From positions 1 through 29,489 of the IMG/VR virus record IMGVR_UViG_3300028383_000157: 29,489 bases of DNA; one strand, 5' to 3'. How positions within the stretch are numbered: the stretch's first letter is position 1; every line of letters begins with the position of its first letter. Source of the DNA: a virus. Shown piece by piece: positions 11,179-18,238 of the stretch. The notes under the pieces were generated by a model. The model was not told the DNA's origin and ran no database searches. It worked only from the letters and a program-made list of their open reading frames with translations. Position numbers and translations under genes: made by a program.

Positions 11179-11916
11179 ATGGCCTACTTTACACAGTTTC
11201 AAAAGAGCGACTACATTCTGTCGGATCGAGTCGTCAAGAACGTTACGAATCTGTCGCACTACGCAGAGATCTTTTCGAGAGTCGCGGACAACATTTCGTT
11301 CTATACGATCTACAGTGCAAGACCCGACGAGAGACTCGACACGATCTCGAACTCGCTCTACGGAACGGTCGACTACTACTGGACGATACCGATCCTGAAC
11401 GACTCGATCATCAACACCTGGAACGATCTTCCAAAGTCGACCAACGAGATCGTCGAGTACATGAGCAGAAAGCATCCCGGTGTGGCGTTTACGATTCGAG
11501 ACGATCAGTCCCTCGCCGGTAAGTTTGAGATCGGCGAGAGTCTGATATACAACTCGACCGAGAGAGCAACGATCCTGAACAAGTATCCGTCCCTCGGATT
11601 CATCGAGGCGCAGATCGAATCGAGCTCGTCCTTTCCGCTGAATACTGAGATGACTCTGACGGGTGAGACGTCCGGTGACTCGATCGTCGTGACCGGATAC
11701 ACCGAGGCGTACAATGCTCCGGTACGATACGTCGACGCGAACGGCAACACGGTTCTGTTCGATACGAGCAATGCGACGGTGGTCAGCCGGCTCGACGAGG
11801 AGCGTGAGAGAAACGACGAGCTTGCACGTATCAAGGTCATTCGACCCGAATACATATCCGATGTGGTCAAACAGTTCGAGCGCGAGATGAAGCGTCGACG
11901 TCAGCGTGTTGTATGA
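11179..11916 (+). CDS. 53: gp53-like baseplate wedge protein (245 aa)
   Basis: The diagnostic block is PDERLDTISNSLYGTVDYYW followed by TIPILNDSIINTWNDLP, shared with T4 gp53, the wedge subunit that binds gp6/gp7 and allows wedges to assemble around the hub. The N-terminus MAYFTQFQKSDYILSDRVVK is also typical. It is longer than T4 gp53 (196 aa), with an inserted beta segment around residues 110-200 and a basic C-terminus (EREMKRRRQRVV). The stop overlaps the next ATG (ATGA). Confidence 0.85.
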   Translation: MAYFTQFQKSDYILSDRVVKNVTNLSHYAEIFSRVADNISFYTIYSARPDERLDTISNSLYGTVDYYWTIPILNDSIINTWNDLPKSTNEIVEYMSRKHPGVAFTIRDDQSLAGKFEIGESLIYNSTERATILNKYPSLGFIEAQIESSSSFPLNTEMTLTGETSGDSIVVTGYTEAYNAPVRYVDANGNTVLFDTSNATVVSRLDEERERNDELARIKVIRPEYISDVVKQFEREMKRRRQRVV

Positions 11917-13250
11917 GTGACGAGCAGAAACTTCTATCGGTAATACCGAACGGCATTCAGAGTCTTCGCATTCAGGTGGAGACTCACGACAAGCGTCTGT
12001 TTGATATCTCGGGTAACATACTTGAGATGTCGCTGTACGAGTCGATCTACTACTCGTACATGCACGGCGAGCTGTATCTGATGGACAACTCGGCGATGCT
12101 GTCGGACTTTCCGTTCATCGGCCAGGAGAAGCTACTCGTTGAGTGGGATCGCGACGAGGAGACGACGACGCGAGAGTTCTTTATCACAAAGGTGTCCAAC
12201 ATCTCTCGCAATCGGGATGGGTACGGTGTCTATGAGTTGACCATCACGTCCGAGAGACAGATGCGTAACGCCACGTCCCTCTTCTCACGCGCGTATCGCG
12301 GACGCGGGGACGAGATCATCTCCGACGTGTTCTCCGACTATCTGAATACAGACGTTCGCACCGAGGTCAACACGAAGTCGACGCACTCGGTCGTGTTTCC
12401 GTATATGAAGCCTCTTCAGGCGATCGACATGATTCGTAAGAACACACTCGCTCTGGACAACACACCGCTGTTCGTCTACGACTCGCTGTACGATAACGTC
12501 GTTCGTCTCGACTCACTGGCGCGAATGTACTCGCAGGATCCGATCACTACGATCGCACCAAAGAAACCGTCGAACACGAATTCAGACGGCGTGGCCACCG
12601 AGGAGTACACCGACGAGCGATCAACGGTATACAACAACTCGATCAGTCGCGCGTACAACACGTACGATCAGATCAACAAGGGTGCCTACGGTTCGTACGT
12701 GACCATCGTGGATCCGTCGATTCGTCAGTATCGAAGAGCGGACTTTGACTTTAAGAAACTGGCGCCGACGGTCGCAGAGGACTGGATCACCGACGACTTT
12801 ACTCTTGGCGGAACCAGAGTCAACGAGCTGTACGATACAAAGAACTACTACCTGCATCGTAACAAGTACGCGTTCAATTCGGAACCGCCGAATCTGAGCT
12901 CGATCGATGATCTCGATCTCTCGATTCTAAACTCGTACCTGCATCGTCATGCGACCTCACTCGTCAAGGTGTACATGGACTCGATCGCATACACACGCGA
13001 GACCAAGGAGGCCTTCGGCGTCGGTAAGACCGTCGAGTACCATGTTCCAACGTACGAACCAAAGCTGTCACAGGACGATCGACGAGACGATGAGGTCAAC
13101 TCGGGCAAGTACATCATCTCGGCAATTCGTCACTACATTAAGAACAACGAGTACACGATGTCGGTCGAGCTCATTCGTGACGGAATCGGTGAGGACGCCG
13201 AGCTCGAGTCGAGCGTCCTCTCAAGATCGAATATACTTTCGGAGTTCTGA
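11913..13250 (+). CDS. 27: gp27-like central baseplate hub protein (445 aa)
   Basis: The two-barrel hub pattern is visible. An N-terminal region has GIQSLRIQVETHDKR and YYSYMHGELYLMDNSAMLSD, then ISRNRDGYGVYELTITSERQ, then MKPLQAIDMIRKNTL, and near the C-terminus GKTVEYHVPTYEP and GKYIISAIRHYIKNNEYTMS. T4 gp27 (391 aa) forms the trimeric torus that holds the gp5 needle, and this gene is immediately upstream of gp5, the usual partner arrangement. Residues about 205-235 form a Thr/Ser-rich low-complexity insertion. Related proteins in marine phages are sometimes labelled VrlC. No enzymatic motif is seen. Confidence 0.72.
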   Translation: MSDEQKLLSVIPNGIQSLRIQVETHDKRLFDISGNILEMSLYESIYYSYMHGELYLMDNSAMLSDFPFIGQEKLLVEWDRDEETTTREFFITKVSNISRNRDGYGVYELTITSERQMRNATSLFSRAYRGRGDEIISDVFSDYLNTDVRTEVNTKSTHSVVFPYMKPLQAIDMIRKNTLALDNTPLFVYDSLYDNVVRLDSLARMYSQDPITTIAPKKPSNTNSDGVATEEYTDERSTVYNNSISRAYNTYDQINKGAYGSYVTIVDPSIRQYRRADFDFKKLAPTVAEDWITDDFTLGGTRVNELYDTKNYYLHRNKYAFNSEPPNLSSIDDLDLSILNSYLHRHATSLVKVYMDSIAYTRETKEAFGVGKTVEYHVPTYEPKLSQDDRRDDEVNSGKYIISAIRHYIKNNEYTMSVELIRDGIGEDAELESSVLSRSNILSEF

Positions 13251-13256
13251 TAGATT

Positions 13257-14534
13257 ATGATGGGTCAGTTATACATCGGTGTCGTGGAGGATCGCAACGA
13301 TCCACTTAAGATGGGTCGCGTCCGCGTTCGTGTGATCAACGTTCACTCCGAGGATCGAAGAGTCGACGTACCTATCGAGTCGCTTCCCTGGTCGTACGTC
13401 ATGCAGCCGGCGAACGTGTCGACATCCGGTGCGACCGTCTCTCAGCTCGTCGAGGGTACCTGGGTCGTTGTCATGTACATGGATCCGAATCTGCAGGATC
13501 CGCTGGTGATCGGTTCGATTCCGAGTACCGACGAGCAGAGACCCAACTACGAGATCGGATTCTCGGATCCGTTCGGTGTCAATCCTCGATGGACCGGATC
13601 CGGAGAAAAGGCCGACTCGAACGTATCGCTGGTCGCGGACGAGGATCGATGGCAGGAGCATCCGACGTACGAGACTCGAGCCGACAATCGTGTGACGGAT
13701 GTACCGCGAGCCAAGAAGTACGCGGTACCGACGGTATCGGCCACGACGCCGGACTCGGAGTTCGAGAGATCGACATTCGATGAGCTCGACCTTCGTGGAT
13801 CGCAGTCGTCCCAGTATCCCTACAACTCGATTCGTGAGTTCGAAGCGGGGATGCTCGAGGAGTACGACTCGACGACCGACAACACTCGAGTCACGGAGTC
13901 CCATCAGTCCGGTTCGTATCGCGAGATCCTGCACGACGGTACGACGACCGTAAAGATTGTGGGTGACGGTTACAGTCTGACACTGCGCGATCAGAACATG
14001 TACGTTCAGGGCGATCTGAACGTGACCGTCGAGGGTAACATGCGACACATGGTCGAGGGCGACTATACTCTTGAGGTCGGTGGCTCGATGTTTACCTACG
14101 TCGATAAGAATCGTGAGACCAAGATCAACGGATCGGACGTCAAGGAGATCACCGTCGACGAATCAACCAACATTCTTGAGAAGAGATCGGTGCATGTGAC
14201 CGGTGATCAGCGCGTACTGATCGACGGTAACGAGACTCGAGTCGTCGGCAAGAAGTCGGATACATCGATCAAGGGCGATCACTCGCAGACCGTACTTGCG
14301 AACTCGACGCGTGTCGTGGCCGGCAACGAGTCGCTTCTTACCGTTGGTCAAAGACTGATCACCACCGAGGGTAAGCATCGATTCGAGTCGGTCGCGAACA
14401 TTGAGTTTGATACGGATTCAGACATGCTAGAGACCATCGGTGGTCTACAGGATACTCAGATCGGTTCAACTCTTGATATCAATGCTGGCGGAAATATCAC
14501 AATCGTTGGTCCACGGATCGACTTGAACCCATGA
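13257..14534 (+). CDS. 5: gp5-like baseplate spike without lysozyme domain (425 aa)
   Basis: Residues 4-90 are an OB-fold (YIGVVEDRNDPLKMGRVRVR ... MDPNLQDPLVIGSIP) as in T4 gp5. Residues about 220-420 are the triple beta-helix with eight-residue Val-x-Gly spacing (QGDLNVTVEGN, VVAGNESLLTVGQ) ending NITIVGPRIDLNP. T4 gp5 carries a T4-lysozyme domain (174-342) between these parts. Here only a polar linker of about 130 residues is present with no lysozyme catalytic pattern, so this is a mechanical piercing spike. The second ATG at 13260 is an alternative start. The stop overlaps the next ATG by 4 nt, and the PAAR tip is encoded three genes on. Confidence 0.85.
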   Translation: MMGQLYIGVVEDRNDPLKMGRVRVRVINVHSEDRRVDVPIESLPWSYVMQPANVSTSGATVSQLVEGTWVVVMYMDPNLQDPLVIGSIPSTDEQRPNYEIGFSDPFGVNPRWTGSGEKADSNVSLVADEDRWQEHPTYETRADNRVTDVPRAKKYAVPTVSATTPDSEFERSTFDELDLRGSQSSQYPYNSIREFEAGMLEEYDSTTDNTRVTESHQSGSYREILHDGTTTVKIVGDGYSLTLRDQNMYVQGDLNVTVEGNMRHMVEGDYTLEVGGSMFTYVDKNRETKINGSDVKEITVDESTNILEKRSVHVTGDQRVLIDGNETRVVGKKSDTSIKGDHSQTVLANSTRVVAGNESLLTVGQRLITTEGKHRFESVANIEFDTDSDMLETIGGLQDTQIGSTLDINAGGNITIVGPRIDLNP

Positions 14535-14731
14535 TTAAGGGCGTGTTTCAGGTCTTGATTGGTAATGAACTAAAGACGTATTATGATTACGATGATATTC
14601 CCGATGAGTTTGATAACGTCATACGGTTCGAACCACAGATTCCTGAAGGTCCGCACACAGACGAGGAGCATGAGTGGATTGAATCACTGCCGCAGTATAT
14701 GGCAGATCTGATGAAGCGTGAGCAGAAATGA
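14531..14731 (+). CDS. Small acidic hypothetical protein (66 aa)
   Basis: Starts in an ATGA overlap with gp5 and ends in an ATGA overlap with the next gene. The 66-residue product is strongly acidic (YYDYDDIPDEFDNVIRF, then HTDEEHEWIESLP) with a basic end (MKREQK). I recall short acidic proteins at this position after gp5 in other marine T4-like phages, but no function is known to me. A role as a small chaperone or adaptor at the spike is only inference from position. It is the first gene of an AT-richer block. Confidence 0.6.
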   Translation: MIKGVFQVLIGNELKTYYDYDDIPDEFDNVIRFEPQIPEGPHTDEEHEWIESLPQYMADLMKREQK

Positions 14732-15240
14732 CAATAGAATTTTCTACAACTACTGTATCATCGTTTTCGGGTAACGAGATTGAAGGTTCTTTTACTCGTG
14801 GTGTCGAATTTACTCAGTCAGTTATCGTATCGGTGCCATCAACAGAAACAGAGGATTTTACAATCACTAGTATATCTGTCGTGCTGATAGGTGAACAGGA
14901 TCCAATTACTATCGCTGTAGACGAACCAACAATTAATTTTGAGGGAACGTATCTGTCCGGATGGGATGATGTTTTTACTTACGTTCCACCTGGTGAAAGC
15001 AATAAAACGACCACGCCGACAAATGCAACTATTGACGAGCTTCCCGATGGTCAGGATCTTTATAATCTTAACCAGGATCAAAAACAGTTTATTGCAAGAA
15101 ACTATGACGTCACTGCCACTTATATTGGTAGCGTCAGTCAGGAAGAAATAACTGAGACAGAAACCTTGACACATGAAGTGTTTAATGATATTGAATCAAT
15201 CAGATCCTTTATGGCAAATTACGATTACGGAGAAGGATAA
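14728..15240 (+). CDS. Beta-rich hypothetical tail-tip protein (170 aa)
   Basis: A Thr/Ser/Val-rich, acidic protein with alternating strands (SFTRGVEFTQSVIVSVPS, DFTITSISVVLIG) resembling an Ig/fibronectin-like beta sandwich, then a Thr/Asn linker and an acidic C-terminus (MANYDYGEG). I recognise no family. It lies between a gp5-coupled gene and the PAAR tip, with 4-nt and 1-nt overlaps, so it is probably a virion component at or near the spike tip. Base composition and codon choice are clearly more AT-rich than in the genes on either side, consistent with exchange. Confidence 0.6.
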   Translation: MTIEFSTTTVSSFSGNEIEGSFTRGVEFTQSVIVSVPSTETEDFTITSISVVLIGEQDPITIAVDEPTINFEGTYLSGWDDVFTYVPPGESNKTTTPTNATIDELPDGQDLYNLNQDQKQFIARNYDVTATYIGSVSQEEITETETLTHEVFNDIESIRSFMANYDYGEG

Positions 15241-15524
15241 TGCCAGCGGTTACAAGAATAGGAGACGCTGAGGTTGCTCACTGTTCGGGCATGGTTCGAG
15301 CACAAGGCTCTGGTAATGTATTTGCAAACGGCATTGCTGTTTCAAGACAGGGTGACAGCAATACGGTTCACTTACTGCCAGGATCACCTTGTCCGGCACA
15401 CTCAACAGTAATCTCGGCTGGATCCTCCACTGTTTATGTAAACGGCAAGCAGATAGGGAGAGTGGGAGATCCGACTTGTACCAGCGTTGCTGCCGGCTCA
15501 TCTAATGTATTCGCAGGTGGATAA
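15240..15524 (+). CDS. 5.4: PAAR-repeat spike-tip protein (gp5.4-like), 94 aa
   Basis: Three PAAR-type repeats are visible: VTRIGD ... SGNVFANGIAVSRQGD, then PCPAHSTVISAGSSTVYVNG with KQIGRVGDPT, and AAGSSNVFAGG at the end. PAAR proteins form the sharp conical tip that caps gp5 or VgrG spikes and usually bind a metal through His/Cys residues. His14, Cys15 and His44 (by my count), along with later cysteines, are candidates. The length is near T4 gp5.4 (97 aa). The ATG shares one base with the preceding TAA. It has no C-terminal toxin extension, so its role is piercing only. Confidence 0.88.
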   Translation: MPAVTRIGDAEVAHCSGMVRAQGSGNVFANGIAVSRQGDSNTVHLLPGSPCPAHSTVISAGSSTVYVNGKQIGRVGDPTCTSVAAGSSNVFAGG

Positions 15525-15529
15525 CAGAC

Positions 15530-16144
15530 ATGGCTGATATCTTTGATACACTCTGCGGCGAGTCGGGTGTAGTTAATCAGATCAACGATGCACAGGATCA
15601 GATACGTGAGGTCGTGACCGCCGGTAAGAACGCGATCAACTCGGTCAAGCAGTTCGCGAACGATCTCGAGACACTGCAGGGCGCGATCGAGAATCAATCC
15701 GGTGTCGTGACGCGTCGACTGCAGGAGGACATCAAGAACATTCTTTCCGACGAGGCTCTTGCGAATCCCAGCGGTACGATCGCACAGCTTCTTGAGATTC
15801 GTGCGGCGTATCAGGCAGCAGGACCCGCGATCGATCGTATCATCGAGAACGTACAGCGATTTATCGAGGATCCACTGAACACGCCTCTGAGTCTCTGCGA
15901 GGACATACCGAACGTCGTCAAGGTCGGTGAGGAGGTCCTTGAGCTCTCTCAACCGTCGGTCGTACCCGATAAACCGCCCGAGCGAGAAGAGAAGGACGAC
16001 TTTACCAAGAACATCGGTGTGTCGGACTTTGAGACGATTCCAAGATTTCCGACGCGATCCATTCAGGAGGCAATCGAGGTCGCCGGTCGATACACCGGTG
16101 ACGTTGGTCCGGGTGCCGCAAACGAGGCCGCGATAGGTCGGTAA
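15530..16144 (+). CDS. Conserved hypothetical structural protein (204 aa)
   Basis: Mostly helical and acidic. Residues 1-110 form long helices (IREVVTAGKNAINSVKQFAN, then LETLQGAIEN) likely to make a coiled coil. The C-terminal third has a Pro/Glu-rich linker (DKPPEREEKDDF) followed by SIQEAIEVAGRYTGDVGPG. I do not recognise a named family, although proteins of this kind occur between gp5/PAAR and gp25 in marine T4-like phages. Composition returns to the GC-richer norm of the genome here. A structural or assembly role in the baseplate is inferred from position. Confidence 0.6.
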   Translation: MADIFDTLCGESGVVNQINDAQDQIREVVTAGKNAINSVKQFANDLETLQGAIENQSGVVTRRLQEDIKNILSDEALANPSGTIAQLLEIRAAYQAAGPAIDRIIENVQRFIEDPLNTPLSLCEDIPNVVKVGEEVLELSQPSVVPDKPPEREEKDDFTKNIGVSDFETIPRFPTRSIQEAIEVAGRYTGDVGPGAANEAAIGR

Positions 16145-16149
16145 ACCAT

Positions 16150-16157
16150 TATAAATA
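16150..16157 (+). promoter_or_regulatory. T4-like late promoter octamer directly at gp25
   Basis: Exact TATAAATA six nucleotides before the gp25 ATG at 16163. With the T4 late-promoter geometry (octamer from about -13 to -6) the first transcribed base would be the A of the ATG, so the transcript would be leaderless. No Shine-Dalgarno sequence is present. Confidence 0.65.
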
Positions 16158-16162
16158 AAAGT

Positions 16163-16579
16163 ATGGCAACCGATGAATCAACAATCAGAGCGCGTTCAAG
16201 GGACTACTCGGACGTCGACTTCGGCTTTCGTGCGAATCCGGTAACGGGCGACGTGAGTATCAAGCGAGGCACCGAGGCGATCAAGCAGTCGGTTCGTAAC
16301 ATACTCTTGACGAACAAGGGTGAGCGACCCTTTGATCCGGAGTTCGGTTCGAACATTCGATCACAGTTGTTTGAGAACTTTGATCCGATCACCGAGACAC
16401 TTCTGGCAGAAGAGATTCGTACCGCACTGCGAACGTACGAGCCTCGCGTTCGTGTACTCGACGTGGTGGTCGATGGTGCACCTGATCGTAACGCGATGAG
16501 TGTGACGCTGAACTACGAGATTCAGTCGCCCGAACAGACAGCAGACAGCCTAACGTTTTCAGTAGAGAGACTGAGATAA
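16163..16579 (+). CDS. 25: gp25-like baseplate wedge protein (138 aa)
   Basis: A full-length GPW/gp25-family protein (T4 gp25 is 132 aa). Hallmarks are SIKRGTEAIKQSVRNILLT, GERPFDPEFGSNIRSQLFE and the conserved EPR motif in TYEPRVRVLDV, which contacts the sheath at the baseplate rim. The C-terminus is a two-strand hairpin ending SLTFSVERLR. There is no ribosome site between the late promoter and ATG. The stop shares a base with the gp6 ATG (TAATG), the usual 25-6 coupling. Confidence 0.93.
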   Translation: MATDESTIRARSRDYSDVDFGFRANPVTGDVSIKRGTEAIKQSVRNILLTNKGERPFDPEFGSNIRSQLFENFDPITETLLAEEIRTALRTYEPRVRVLDVVVDGAPDRNAMSVTLNYEIQSPEQTADSLTFSVERLR

Positions 16580-17505
16580 TGAGAAACACTCAAAGACTCA
16601 ACGTCTCGGACATCGACTTCGAGTCCATTCGTGAGAATCTAAAGACGTATCTTCAGTCGCAGGACGCGCTTCGCGACTACGACTTTGAGGGATCGGCCAT
16701 TACGTCGATCATCGATGTTCTTGCGTACGCCACGCACTACAACGCGGTCAATGCAAACATTGGTCTGAACGAGACGTTTCTCGATACGGCTCAGTTTCGT
16801 GGGTCGGTCGTAGGACACGCTCGTCAGCTCGGATACACACCGCGGTCCTCGGTCGCGCCGGTCGCGTATCTCGACGTCGTTGTGAACGATCCGAGCTCAC
16901 AGTCGCTGACGATTCCTCGCGGACATCGATTTAAGACGACGATCGACAATACGACCTATGAGTTCGTAACGGATCAAGAGTACGACACGACCGACGCGAC
17001 GTTCACGAACGTTAAGATTCTTCAGGGTCGAGTTCGTACGGCCGAGTTTGTCTACGACGTCGCGTCCAACGAGAAGTACACGATTCCCGACGTTGATGTC
17101 GATACCGATACACTTCGCGTGGAGGTATACGACTCGGTGAACTCGTCGACCTTTCGAGTCTTTACCGAGGCGACGAAGCTGACGTCGGTGACCGAGGAGA
17201 GTGAGATCTACTTTCTGTCGGAAAATCCCGACGGACTCTTTGAGATCACCTTCGGCGACGATGTGATCGGTCGTGCACTCGAGAACGGTAATCTCATTCG
17301 CATCGAGTACGTCGTCACGAACAAGACCGCGGCCAACGGTGCATCGATCTTTACGTCGATCGACTCGGTTCAGGGTAACAGCAATCTGTCGATCACGACG
17401 GCTCAGGTCGCAAGAGGCGGTGACGAGCGAGAGGATCTCGATTCGATTCGATACAACGCTCCTCTGTCAGATTCTGTCCGATGCAGAAAAGACGCAGATT
17501 CTTGA
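16579..17505 (+). pseudogene. 6: gp6-like baseplate wedge protein, N-terminal part before a frame break
   Basis: The first 297 residues follow gp6: DFEGSAITSIIDVLAYATHY, NANIGLNETFLDTAQFRGSV, the LENGNLIRIEYVV strand region, and GGDEREDLDSIRYNAPLS. gp6 forms the wedge dimer ring that triggers sheath contraction and is essential in T4. After NAPLS the frame runs into unrelated residues and stops at 17503-17505, while homology resumes in the +1 frame at 17471. The segment that normally follows in gp6 (I recall a RAVT..DY motif and a VWGGE...P..YGKV motif, together about 55 residues) is found in neither frame. Either the gene is damaged, or the sequence has an assembly error here. Confidence 0.75.
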
Positions 17506-18238
17506 GACCATCGTTCGACCGAAGTCCGTCGTGACCGTCACACCGGAGATCATCGATCCCTCGTTTACATACATCTCGCTCGACGTGTTCTTTAAGTACG
17601 ATACGACTCAGACGGCGATGACTCAGACTCAGCTACAGACCGCTGTACAGAACGCGATCCTGACGTACGACGAGAACAATCTCAATCGATTCAATCGAGT
17701 CTTTCGTCACTCCGAACTTCTGTCGGTCATTGATGATACCTCGGACGCAGTGCTGAACTCAACGGCTCGAGTATACGTCAAGAAGAGGTTCGAGCCGACG
17801 CTGAATCGGGCAAGAAAGTACGAGATCGACTTCTCGGCCGATCTATACAACTCGCGATCCAAGGAGAACATCATCACGACGACCTCACTGTTCACGTACG
17901 ACGGCCGAAGCTGTCGTCTGAAGGATCGTCTTACGACCGACGGAAATCGAATCGTGCAGATCGTGTCCGGTGAGGGTGTGAACGAGATCACGGTCGTATC
18001 GAACATCGGCAGAATCGAGGGATCAAAGATCGTTCTTGAGAACTTCTCGCCGTCGGGATTCCAGGGTAGCTTCATTGAGATCGAGGCAATTCCCGACTCA
18101 CTCGATATCGCACCTCGTCGGAACAACATTCTGGTGATTGACGAGAACGACGTCTCCGTCGTCGGTGAGGTCGATACTATCGTTGCCGGACAGGACTTCT
18201 CTGGTGTAACCTACAGCACAACTCCACGTCATGCGTAA
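17471..18238 (+). pseudogene. 6: gp6-like baseplate wedge protein, C-terminal part in the +1 frame
   Basis: From ILSDAEKTQILETIVRPKSV the +1 frame encodes the rest of gp6: IDPSFTYISLDVFFKYD, NRVFRHSELLSVIDD, RVYVKKRFEPTLN and a beta-rich C-terminus ending TTPRHA. This is the part of gp6 that forms the inter-wedge dimer. There is no plausible start codon or ribosome site at the beginning of this segment, so it would need fusion to the N-terminal part. Removing 10 nt at the junction would give one protein of about 549 aa, shorter than T4 gp6 (660 aa). The stop overlaps the next ATG by 8 nt. Confidence 0.75.

Noticed and set aside
17273-17470. A separate overlapping gene start in the +1 frame before the gp6 junction
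   Set aside because: The residues before 17471 in that frame are Arg/Ser-rich shadow sequence of gp6, and only the part after the junction is gp6-like.
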